From positions 8,868,501-8,932,500 of the forward strand of contig NC_084922.1 of assembly GCF_958298935.1 (NCBI RefSeq): a stretch of 64,000 nucleotides of DNA, in the 5' to 3' direction. Numbering within the stretch: position 1 is the stretch's first letter; each line of letters starts with the position of its first letter. Source of the DNA: Phragmites australis (taxonomy: Eukaryota; Streptophyta; Magnoliopsida; Poales; Poaceae). A program made the translations under genes and the position numbers. A model generated the notes under the pieces. That model saw only the letters and a program-made list of their open reading frames with translations. It did not search any database and was not told the origin of the DNA. This document shows, one piece after another, positions 34,905 to 45,760 of this stretch.

Positions 34905-36059
34905 TCCGTATTTGAGTCAATGGACAAGGATATCTCTAGATCTATGCATAAGAGTATCGGATACTTCTACACCTAGTTGATGCAGGGTTTCGAAATGGAC
35001 TCTGATGTTCAAAAGATTACTATTAGTATTGTGGGTAACCGTATAAAAGATGATATGTACTGAGAAGTGTATCAGCTCAGGGAAGATCAAGTCTGGAGGA
35101 TGTATATGCAGGATGTTGTGCAAAGAGGTTAGCCACCTATGTTGCTTGTGCAATGGAAGAATAATGAGGCTGTTTGAGAGATGTAGGGTGAGGGTACACA
35201 GAGGAGGGTGATGAGGAAGAGTATGATGAAGATGAGGGTATGATGATGTCAATCTGTATGCTGCACATTCATCAAATTATCCAACTAAACCGACCAGTGA
35301 GGTAGACGAGTGGGAACGAATCCCTTCTACAATTGAACAGATGGAGAGGGATGATCTTGAGGCTGACGAATCTCCTGAGTATGACTTGTCGGGTGATGAA
35401 GATAATGCTCATGTTCTTGCAGACTAGAATAATCCTAACTTTAACAACCTTGTGGTGAATGAGAAAAATCATGTGTCCTGGGAGTATATGCAGAATGAGG
35501 TGACGGAGGGTGCTAGGTATCCTACCAGTCAGGCCATGAAGTATGCTGTGACTCAATGGGATTTAAGGAGAAGTGGGTTGAATATTGAGAGGCATCGATC
35601 GTGGTGAACCACACTTGTACGATGGACAAACTTGAGCCCAACCACATGAACATCACCTCAGCCTTTGTCGCTAATGTGATGTACGCTCAGATTGTGAACA
35701 ACCTGAACTATGAACCAAGGTTCATAATGAGACAAACTGAGGATGAGTACAAGTACACTATCATCTACAACAAGGTATGGAGGGCAAAGAGAAAGGCAAT
35801 TGAGATGAGGTTCACGACCAACAAAGTGTCATATGACAATCTTCTATAATTGCTGCAAACCATTGCTCGAATGAACCCGAAAATGTATTACGACATTGAG
35901 AAGTACCCATTAGTACTCTAACCTGGTAAGTATGTCCTGAAGCAATACTTCTTCGCGTTAGGACCATGTATCAAAGCTTTCGAGCATTGTTGACATATCC
36001 TCTGCATCAACAGTGCTTTCTTTACCGACATGTATAAAGGATAGATCATGAATGCTATT
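34905..36059 (+). pseudogene. MULE3 transposase remnant
   Basis: Multiple frames together show the MULE transposase N-terminal half: an acidic region ending NNLVV near 35450; MNITSAFVANVMYAQIV, equivalent to MSSAFIANVMYGEIM of MULE1; NYEPRFIMRQTEDEYKYTI; KVWRAKRKAIEMRF; then YYDIEKYP and a decayed VLKQYFFALG segment. Many stops and frameshifts interrupt it, and the segment carrying the first cysteines of the DNA-binding domain is shortened. The catalytic core and everything downstream are missing because other DNA starts at 36060. Confidence 0.75.
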
Positions 36060-39000
36060 TGTGAGGATTGGTAACGTGTTAAAAGGAGGTGAATTAGGAC
36101 ACTTAGAATCTATTCGGCTCCAAAAACTATACAAAATAAACATATATCAATTTCTATCTAAATGTGCTCTAGGTTTATCTAGTGTGTCTACTCTACCGTT
36201 CAAAATATATCGCAACCTATCTAGGAAGTTGAGTCCAGTTCAAGGAACAAACCAATCTCTTCTACGTGTTGAGCCCAGGAAACATTCCCAACACATAGTG
36301 ACTTCATTGATGATAATCATTACAATATCTATACCTTATTCGATAAAATGTCTTAAACAAGACCTTCAAAGGTAAAAGAACCAAATAAAATAACAGCGGA
36401 TCCTAAGCGTAGTCTTCATCTTTATCGATAACTCCACAGGAAAATTCGACGGAGAACACCTCCCTAGAATGCACCTTCCACGAAGTCTTCTAATTCTTTC
36501 TCAACTAAGTGTTTGATTATAGCAAGTGTGAACACATGTCGTACTCAACAAGTTATGTGGAAGATAATATGCATATAAAGGCTTTAACAAGAATAAGGTT
36601 GATACAACTCTTTTGAATAAAACATTATTTATTTCAAAAGCAATTGAAAAGCAATAGTAATTAAATAAATGGTTGTAAACCAACCACCTCAAGATTCCAT
36701 CCATCCTGACTAACTTACCACCTCAACCAAGGTTCTAACCACCAAGGTTGAATACCTAACACCTCAATCATGGCTCCCACCTCCAAGGTTGAACCATTGA
36801 CAAACCACCTCAACCATGATTTCCATCATCGTGACTGACCCACACCTTAACTATGGTTCCCACCGCCACAGTTGACCACACTAACTAAACCATCAAGTTA
36901 TAATCATGGTAGGTTTTCTATGCCGCTCATGACCATGAGCACGGCTAAATATTCAGTTTTAACTCTGTAGAGATTGTACTTTGCCCACAAGTCATGATTT
37001 CATCACCCGCAAGCCGGTGACTAAGTCTCTTTTTTGCAGTGTCAGCCAAGCACATTATACACTACCTAAGGTGTGTTGCTAGGAGATCACTACAAAACCT
37101 TTACAATGCCCCTCTTAGCACATATCTACCCACTAAGGTTTCACCGCCACGTGATTCCACCTCAACAACGAAAGCCCCCTCTTGCGCCTTTCAGATCCTA
37201 AGACATTACATCCATTCACCGCTCTTCTGTCTGGTCTACACTATGCTAAGAGTAGCAAATTAATTGGCTAGGGCCATCTCATACTAGGATTGTGGTAGTA
37301 CTAGGAACACATCAAGGTCACCCTACGAACCGGTCCTTAGATTTGATCAAGACTACCACTTTCCCAACCATACATCTCATCATACCACCTGCTCAATCCC
37401 TATGCCATGTTGCTATAAAAATTATTCCGTCATATTTTATCATTGTTGCATAAGACCATTATCAAGTTCGTGGAACGATTATCATGATTACCATCCAAAG
37501 CAAAGCTAAGCATCATCTACTCATCTATAACCCAAAACCATACTATTGCGACAAGAATGATAAGGGAAAACTAGAGTAAAGGCCCCCCCCCCTCTTAGGA
37601 TTCCTAATAAATTATTAGCATGCATGTTTACAAAACAAAATATTTGTAAAACTGAGATAAAAATGATCAAGAATACAACTTGCCTTCATTGAACTCAGTT
37701 GGGTCTTCAAAATCTTGAACTTGCAAACCTTCTAGCTCCTCCTGAACGTTGGCGTCTACTCGCAACATACGCGGATAAAAAGAACACATAAATACCAAGG
37801 TCCAAAAAGAACCATACATCGCACAACAAACATCATCATCACAAGATTACACTGTTTCGGATAATTCGCTGAAAGAACGGGTCAAAATGGAGCTACAGTT
37901 GACATGTTATGATTTTATAAAGATTAAAATAGAGCTAAAAAGATTAACTAAAGATGAAATTATGTTGTTAGGAATTTTCTAGAATTTTGCCAAAGCCATC
38001 TATAAGTTTTTGGGACATTTCTGGAGTTTTTATTTATTTATTTATATTATAAAACTATTTAAAGCTATTAAAAAAATTAAATATACCTATAAAACATTAC
38101 TAAACCAAAAATCAATTTCCTAATTATTTTTGTTTTCTAGAATTATTTTTATACTGAAAACCTATTTATTGCGTAATATTTACTATTTATGATGTCGGCA
38201 AAACAGATAAAATAATTAAAAAGAAAAACAAAAGCAAATTTGGCTGCTAACGCTAACGTGGTTTGACACATAAGCAAAAATGCTGATGTGGCTGGGTGAC
38301 TGGGCAAGTGAGGTGGTAGACCGGCTCACTGGGTTTATGTAAGTCACGTGTCGCGCTCAAGTTGGCTGGCGAAGGGGTATAAGGGGGTTATAATCTGCAC
38401 TATTGGCTTCGGATCATATGGTTGTCATGTCTTGGCGCTCAGCTCCGGTGGAACAGAGGATGGTGGTGTCTCTACCACGGTGATGCAAGACTGAAAACTC
38501 ATCGGAACGACGCTCTGATGCTCCAACTACTCCGGCGAGCAACGGAGAAGGATTGGGGAAGTACGGGGATCATACCTAGGGGATATGTCGACGTCGGAGA
38601 GGCTCCAGGGAGGCGGGAGATGGCACACGGTGGCTTGAAGCTTCAGTTCCCGACAGCGATGAGCTCTAGCAACGATTTTGTCTTGGCGAGTTGGGCAAAA
38701 GCTTCGGGATGATCTGGGGAGGCTCTAGGATCGCATATATATAGGATTTGAAAAGGGGTGGTGGTGGCAGCTCAAACTTGAATCTGATGATTCAACCATG
38801 CTTGGGACTCTATCTCTTCGGCAAAAACTCACACATAGCACCTGGATTCTTTCCCCTTTTGATCCATTGCTCGCTTCTAACTCTATCTCGCGAATTTGGT
38901 TTGGATTTTAGGCGACCGGCGGACTCCCATGTGTGTTCATCTCAGATTTTGCTTGGGCTTGGGCAAAAACAGTGCAAGCTTGAGCTTCTAGATGCTGGGG

Positions 39001-39394
39001 GTGAACTCGTTTGGCGGTTGAGTGCTTGCTCTCCAGATCGGACACGACAACGGCGAAGCGTGCGTGCGATGGTGCTGGCTGCTGTTGCTGCGCTGCGCTG
39101 AGCTGAAGCAGAGAGGGAGAGAAGAGAAGAGAGAGTGGGCTGGGCCAACTTGGTTGAATGAGCTGAGAGAGAAGAGAGAAAGAGAGGAGGTGAGAGCTGG
39201 GCTTTGGGTCTAAAACATTCAAAAGCTTTTCTCCCCTTTTTTAATCATATATATATACATGTATTGTTATACTTATACAGCGTATATACCACATATATAT
39301 AGGCTCACCTAAACAAGCAATCGAGCAAGCAATCAAATATATACACATATATACACCAAAAACTTATTTAGCTTAGAAAATATCTACACATATA
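36060..39394. mobile_element. Mosaic of LTR-type repeat DNA, family unresolved
   Basis: The first 140 bases (TGTGAGG..TTTCTATCTAAATG..CTCTAGGTTTATCTAG) match the inverse of the 3' end of the copia LTR at about 4020-4161. After that the sequence diverges. 36.6-37.3 kb has repeated AACCACCTCAACCATG-like phrases and a block around GCCGCTCATGACCATGAGCACGGC that I associate with grass LTR elements. 38.2-39.2 kb is GC-rich without a protein motif. It probably represents one or more elements inserted into, or recombined with, the inverted LTR that continues at 39395. No boundary other than 36060 and 39395 is clear. Confidence 0.45.
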
Positions 39395-40539
39395 TACACT
39401 CCGGCTCAAGTTGGCGGTAAGTCACCAAGACTCCAAGGGACTGGCGTACCACCCGGTATAAGCTATGATCACTCCTTAATCCACTCTTTAGGTAGCAATC
39501 ACCTAGCAACACTCTCTCTATGCCTATAAGCATTAATCACTCACTAATTGTTTGTTTAATTACCTTGAATGATCACATTAAGCACTATGGTGGTTTGGAT
39601 GTCTTCTCAGGTGTACAAGGACTTTTCTGAACTCCAGCAACCTCAAATGATCGAGTGGATGGGTATTTATAGCCTCAAATTCGTTAACTAGTCTTTTCCC
39701 AACAGCTCAGAAAACTTTTAACACCGGATGATCCGGTGACAACAGTAGTACTAACACCGGATCATCCAATGAGTATAACCTCAGCAACTAGCTATTGGAA
39801 CTCCACTCAAAGCCTATGTAAGACCGGACCTTCCAGTGTACCTTCAACTCCATCGCCGGACCACCCGGCGTGTTGTCTTGAGCCTGACCGAGCCACTTTA
39901 TTCTTCTCTGCATAAAAATACTCCGATGTGATCCTCCAAAGTACACACATATATCACCGGACCATCCAGTGAGTTGATCTTCAGTCTTGAACATTTGAAT
40001 CCTTCTCTGCAGGAAATACTCTGGTGCAATATTTCGGTGAGTACATCTCCAATCACCGGACCTTCCAGTGTGTTGATCTTCAACTGCCTTCTTCTAGAAA
40101 TGCTCCGGTATGTACTGCTTCATTGAGCTTCGGATCATCCGGTGAGGCTATCCTCACCCTCTGTTAGAAATATTTTGACGTGTTCACCAGTTCATCATTG
40201 GACCTTCCGGTGAGTGTAATTTTCTTGAACTCCACTGATAAAAATACTCTAGTGTACACTCAGGCCTAACAGCGAACTATCTGGTGCGGCTAACAGCCTC
40301 TAGACATATGCTCCAGTGAGTGCAAACTTCTCTGTATCGGACCATCTGGTGAGACAAATCATCCTGAGAATTTTTCAATTCAATCAAATTTTGTCCCGGC
40401 TACAGTTGCTTCTTCATGTATTGTATCTATGAGACCTACTAACATATATTCTTGACAACATGTTAGTAGGACTCAATAACTATGTTGTCATTAATCACCA
40501 AAATCATAATTATGACCTAATATGATCATTTTCACTACA
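39395..40539 (-). repeat. Inverted partial LTR of the gag-only copia family
   Basis: The inverse of this segment starts TGTAGTGAAAATGATCATATT and is colinear with the first 1.07 kb of the LTR at 2581, including the CCGGA/TCCGGTG palindromes and the GTACGCCAG..CTTGGTGA..GAGCC block, where similarity stops at 39395. To its right, 40540-40656 matches the inverse of the internal DNA just before the right LTR of the 2.6-9.0 kb element (ATGCATCCAAGCAATGTGG), so this is a 3' LTR on the minus strand with a short piece of its own internal region. Confidence 0.75.
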
Positions 40540-40656
40540 ATATCCACTTTTGTGATTTATAACAACACAACCAAAGCAAGTGATAAATAATAAATGATAC
40601 TAATTGTAAAGAGTATAGAGTCTTACCACATTGCTTGGATGCATGTTCTTACCACA

Positions 40657-43600
40657 AAGGGGCATCATGGAGGTTCATAGGAGTCTGTGGCTGACGAAAA
40701 TTAGTTTTGCCCTGAGTAACCATGGTATGGTTGTTCGTGATAGGAGGAATCAGAACTGCTGAAGTGGAAGTGGGGAGACGTTGTGGCGCAGTAGGTGCAA
40801 GCATGGCCTGCACAAGCACCATAGCGGGCGCAGCTTGCCCAGGTGCAGCCTACAATGGTGTGGCATGCATAGGTGCGGCCTGCAACAGCGCCCTCGTCGG
40901 AGGAGCGACTGGGGACAGGGTGATGTCACATGCCGCACTGGCAGCAACCTACAGCCCAAAGCTGACAGGGGCAGCAGGGCAGGCCGACGTAGGCCTAGCA
41001 TTGCCCGTTGGACTTTAGCTAGCCACAACCTACGAAGGAGAGCCAGTAGGGGCAACAGAGTTCCGTGTTGGACCATCCCAATCTAAGCGTGCAAGAGGTG
41101 GCAGTGAGGGACTCTCACCAGGGGAACAGGCCGGACCTGTAGGGGATGCCGGGGGGCAGCTCCGCTGGCAACAACTTGTGGTGTGAGACCAACAGGGGCA
41201 ACAGGGCTAGCGCCATGCAGTGTACCTGCAGAGAAGTGAAAACTAGCAGGTTGCATGGGCATCAAACTCCGAGAGGAAGTAAAAGTTGGAGGAAGGAGAA
41301 GTGGAGTTTGATGTGGGAAAAGGAAAAGACGACTCATAAAAGGTAATGTGTCGGGAGATAATGACACGGCTTGAGGAGAGGTCAAAACAGCGATACCCTT
41401 TATGATTTGCCAAATAGCCAAGGAACATGCAAAGTGTTGAGCGAGGGGACAGCTTATGGGGGGTGGCAGAGAGGTTGGGGTAACAATAAGGAGCGAATAA
41501 TGTTATTGATCGATGGAATGATGCACATAGCTCTGTCGTTTTGCGGAGAGGTGTAAGGGCATGACATGCGAAGAATTACACCATGTGTGAGAAAAAAAGA
41601 CGGGAGCTAGAATTATCAAATTCACGACCATCACATTGTATACCATTAATGGAGGATCCAAATTGAGTGGCAACGAAGGAAAAGAAATGAGACAAAGTGG
41701 GGAACATGTCAAATTTCAGCTGAAGGGCAAACATCCACAAAAAATGAGAATGGTCATCTAGAATTACGAGATAGTACTTGTAGCTAGGGACACTAACAAC
41801 AGGAGATTTCCAAATATCACAATGTATTAAATCAAACGCTTTAGATGCATGAGACGAGGAGCTAGCAAAGGGTAGACATGTATGGCGACCAAGCTGACAG
41901 GCATGGCATAAAGAGTCTAGCTCACTTTTATTACAAGAGAATGGCAGCAGTGCTTGCTAATTTTGAAAAAGCCTCATGACCTAGATGACCGATACGACGA
42001 TGCTGAATAATGAAAGAGGTAGTGCCGACAGTGAGTGCAAGAGGATTAAACACCACTGGCCAAAGTGGATAGAGCTGCCCAGAGCTATTGCACCTGGCAA
42101 TCATGTTCTTGGAGTGAAGGTCCTTCACAGAAATGCCAAAGGGATCAAACTCAACATAGCAGTCATTGTGAAGTGTAAATTGGCAAACGAAGATCAAATT
42201 TTTAATTATGTGAGGAGACATAAGAACATTACACAAGTGAAGTGGACGGTGGGTAGCATGAAAAGAGGTGGCACTGGTGGATGTGACAGGAAGTAAAGAG
42301 TCGTTGCCAACAATAATGTTGGAGGGAGTAGAGAAAGAGGGAGGGTGAGAAGCAGAGAGATTACCAACGTCCGAGGTCATATGGGATGTGGCACCTGAAT
42401 CAAAGTACTAGTCCATGTTGGCTGGGGGAGTTAGCATCATCGTATTAAATGAATTAGCCAGAGCTTGCTGATCCCAACCAGAGCCTAAGGGAGACGACCA
42501 GTCCTGCGTGGCGTTGTAGCCACCAAGGATCGGCTGCATGGTAGCAGGAGCGGCGGTGCCCCAGCGACCACAAAGGCCTGCTACGACAACTGCTGGGCCG
42601 TGGTACGGGCATGTTGGTGTTGTGGAGGACGAGGCCCAAGGAGTCTAGGAGCCTGGTAGGCATTAGGTGGGCTGGACCAGACCTAAAAGGTCCTAGTCTA
42701 GGGATTGTAGAGGGTTGGCTAGCCCATGTGGCCACCAGACCTGCCAGAGGAAGTGCCACCACTGCTAGATGTGTTGGACGCGTCATTTCGACGCCCTCGC
42801 TGACGGTTGCAATTGCTGTTGCGGGAACCAGAGTTGCTGTTGGAGGAGTTGCCACCGGAGGAGGCGTTGTTGTTGCCATGTGAACCGACACTAGAGCTGC
42901 TGGTTTGGGCTCCACCAGGAGCGTTGGATAAGTGGGTGCCGCCAGTGCCCCTGGTTGGAGCGCCGGTGATGAAGGTGTTGGACGTCAAGGACGACTTGTG
43001 GGGCATAGTGAGTTGCTCCAGGAGCAAATCAACATGAACCTCAAAGAACGTCAAGAATGACTTCTGGTGCTTGAAGAGTTCTGTCATGTAGGAGAACTTT
43101 TTGTTGAGGCCACAGAGAACGTTGAGGATGAGGGTAAGATCATGCACCATTTCATCGAGGTCACCGAGAGCGTCGATTATGCCCTTCAGCTTGTGACAAT
43201 AGTATGTGATGGACAAGTCCCCTTAGACGAAATTGCAAAATGCGACATCGAGGTAAAGCGCACGGGTTTCTTTGTTCTCGAGGAACTGCTCGAGGCAAAG
43301 CCACACTGAACATGCGGTGGCTTCGCGGTTCATGATGAGCTTAAGGAGGTCAGAGGGGATGGTCACGTAGATCCATGAAAGGACGGTGTGGTCGAGCCGC
43401 ACCCATTCTTCATCATCGGGAGCACCATCATCGGAGAGGACATGATCGTCGAGGGCATATTTGCCGAGCATGTTGAGGAGGAGGTTGGACCACTTGCCAT
43501 AGTTGGAAGAGTCCGCGTCGAGCACAATCGGCAAAAGGGTCTTGATCGTCAAGATAGCGATGGCCTACGCATGGAGCATGGTGCGCGCGTTGGCAAGAAC

Positions 43601-43833
43601 GAGGGCGCGATCATGCTAGATGCGTTCATCCGCCGTGTACTGGGTGTTGAGGTTAGCGCGCTCAGCCGCCTCACGTTGGGCGCGGTCGTCCGCTTCGTGA
43701 CGTGTGTGTTCCACATCATCGACTGTCATTGTTGATCGAAAGGAGGGGAGGGGTGGCGTCACCAGAGGAGGGGAGGCCAGGGTTAGATGCGGAAGCAAGC
43801 CAGGCGTGGGAAACACCGGTCTGATAGCATGAA
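40657..43833 (-). mobile_element. Truncated copia retrotransposon, minus strand
   Basis: Reading leftward on the minus strand: a primer-binding-site-like word (inverse of 43818-43829, two mismatches to TGGTATCAGAGC), gag from 43729, protease and gag-pre-integrase, an integrase remnant, then the HTMVTQGKTNF linker that precedes reverse transcriptase. It stops near 40657, where DNA of the other copia family begins. No reverse transcriptase or RNase H was found. The LTR expected to the right of 43830 is short or decayed and its outer end is not resolved. Confidence 0.7.
40690..43729 (-). pseudogene. Copia gag-pol relic (gag, protease, integrase part)
   Basis: Gag begins at ATG 43729 and includes IKTLLPIVLDADSSNYGKW (gag-polyprotein start) and the Ser/Asn/Gly-rich tail (about 42720-42950). 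The protease motif reads YFDSGATSHMTSD near 42375-42410, with a TAG where Trp normally precedes YFDSG. The gag-pre-integrase motif HRRIGHLGHEAFSKL is near 41950-42000. The integrase zone, in shifting frames, runs to about 41500, and CMFLGYLANHKGYRCFD lies at about 41370-41430. Frameshifts and stops are numerous, so it is non-functional. It would have encoded the particle protein and enzymes for reverse transcription and insertion, but the reverse transcriptase part is absent. Confidence 0.75.
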
Positions 43834-44039
43834 AGCATGGATAAGTTAGGTAATCACACAATAGATTGATTGGACAATAAATGGTTACGTATATAGGCTC
43901 ATGCTTTCCATATCTCAACAACCGGCTTATAGAATAGAATCCAAGAGATTAGGAAGGGGATGCCCAACACAATACGTGCGATGTACGATGAACAAACATG
44001 CATGGCATGTATACACGCATAGTCTATCAGAAGACAGTG

Positions 44040-44535
44040 CGACCGTTAGGGTGCACGATGTGGCAAGCGACGAAGAGGGGGTTGAATGGCGGTGGTGAGG
44101 GCACGGTTCTCCATGACCATCGCTTCTGGCACAAGGGGCTGGGGCGCGCAGCACCTTGATTTGGCGCGGCTTGAGGTACCTAGCTCTGTTGCACTCCAGG
44201 CTGTAGATCCAATCGCCGCTGACCGTCACGAGGGTATGGCAGTACGAGAGCGCGTCACCCTGCAGCTAAGGGGTTACGACGAGGCCCGACGTGGCGATGT
44301 CGAAGGTGGGGATGCCCATGCTGGATGAGCGCTGCATGGTGAGGATCCTAGTTCCGAGGGCCATAAAGAATGTTGCTTGTCTGTGCTCGGCATTCACGCA
44401 GAACAAAGGTGGGTCGGGCAGGAGCTCTGGCTCCTTGGAATCCAGGTCGACGGCGGCGTCGAAGCTGTCGACGTCAATATTGCGGATTATGTACCCCTAC
44501 TCCTAGTCCTCCAGCACCAGGTGCACAATACGGAT
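44040..44535 (-). pseudogene. Relic of a grass DUF1668-like gene
   Basis: A minus-strand frame reads GYIIRNIDVDSFDAAVDLDS, LLPDPPLFCVNA, FFMALGTRIL and GIPTFDIATSGLVVTP, then SGDWIYSLE. Two stops occur just before it (near 44500) and one within it (near 44268). The succession of 'V-D-F-AA-DLDS', 'LPDPP-F', 'A-GT-I' and 'P-FD-AT' resembles DUF1668 proteins, a family expanded in grasses with no known function. The fragment covers only part of such a protein and adjoins the copia relic, so it was probably broken by transposition. The family assignment is from memory of the pattern. Confidence 0.5.
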
Positions 44536-45760
44536 TTTCCTATTTGTTGATGTAGAAAGATTTGTTGATAATATATATTAGCACCATAATAAATTTTTCA
44601 AAAATAATCTATGATCACTACGCTCTTTGATTAAACGGGCTCTGTTCTACATGAAACCATATAATGTGTGATATCTAGGTAGCAAAGGCACGCATTTGCT
44701 AGCAAACATATATGCTCACTCACCTCCAAAAACTTGGAAAAACTACAATGCAACGGTGTTTTCTACATTGGATAAAACCATAAATACGTCTCATGTTATA
44801 TCGAAGCTCGATCTCAGATTTCCGAGGTAACCAATGACAATATAATGGCATCGTTAACCATGGTTCATTTTTACATGTAGATAGCAGATTGGTAAAGCAG
44901 ACACCTAGCTTTATGCTCTGACAGAGTGGTAGAGCACCAATAAGGCAAGTAAAAAATGTGGCCAACAATAGTATGGGGACCCACTCTAACAAGTGGTGGA
45001 TCCAAAACCACTAAGTATGATATCTTCCTCTTCCATACCTAAAAAATAAAGGAGTGGTTTGGGGCTCCTAGTGCGCATGGGTGGTTTTGAGTCCCCTTTC
45101 GCTCCCACAATGGATCAACCCTAGTCCCTAGCATCAATAGTAACAATGATGTTTGTTGCAAAAGGGCAAATGGCGTGCAATGAGCTATGAAGCACACCCA
45201 CACTGGATAACTCCATTCACACTATACTATTCATAATCGTTAGAGCAGTCGTCTCTACTATTATTTATGGCACTGTGATTATCATCTTCCCTAGCCGTTC
45301 CTTTCCATGGGATCAAGGGGCCAAAGAGAATTGGCTCATATGACCCATCAATAATGGATTACATTAGATTCTCATGACACAAGTAAAAACATAAATAAAG
45401 TGCTAAAAGTAAAGAGAGAAAATACAAACAAATAAAGAGAATTTCTTTTTCTTTGTCCAAAGATCAAGGCACTCCCTGGCCACAAAGAGATCCCTTTGTC
45501 CACCACTTTTGATCTTGGCCTTGGCTTTTGCACCTTTTCCACCAACCTTCCTCTTTCTAGGGACTCTCCCTCCTATATCATTCCATAACCCCACTCCAAA
45601 TTGGCAATTCCAACCCTCTGCTTGAACGCATCAGGAAAGGAGGCGGCTAGCTAGACACGCGGACGTGAATCAACGAGAAAAAGAGGAGAGGCGGCGGCGG
45701 CGGCAGCAACAGGGAGCAAAATAAGAGGGAATCTAAGACAGAGATCAGAGGGGGCGAAGC
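44536..45760. other. Upstream region of the dioxygenase gene
   Basis: No gene or clear repeat seen. AT-rich to about 45.5 kb, then mixed. The last 150 bases before the ATG contain a CGG/GGC trinucleotide run (about 45690-45710) typical of grass 5' UTRs. No convincing TATA box; CTATATCA near 45572 is the nearest candidate. Confidence 0.35.

Larger units (their letters stand above)
27175..36059 (+). mobile_element. Mutator-like element MULE3, interrupted and 3'-truncated
   Basis: The left part (about 27175-27400) has an array of GTCTCG/CGAGAC and CGTCCGTTCATCGGACG hairpin motifs, followed by a GC/purine-rich leader. That leader contains GGCGAAGCCCTGC, also found in the MULE1 leader at about 22513. 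Related AT-rich intron-like DNA resumes at 30687 and again at 34614, then merges into a transposase remnant homologous to MULE1. Two later insertions split it: a solo LTR (27615-30686) and a CACTA element (30775-34610). It ends abruptly at 36060 where LTR-type DNA begins, so its right terminal repeat and any PMD gene are lost. Confidence 0.65.

Noticed and set aside
36052..36375. 107-codon plus-strand open frame
   Set aside because: It begins at the MULE3/LTR junction and runs through LTR-type DNA, without a protein motif.
40722..41086. Plus-strand Ala/Gly-rich frames
   Set aside because: They are antisense to the copia integrase/linker relic on the minus strand.
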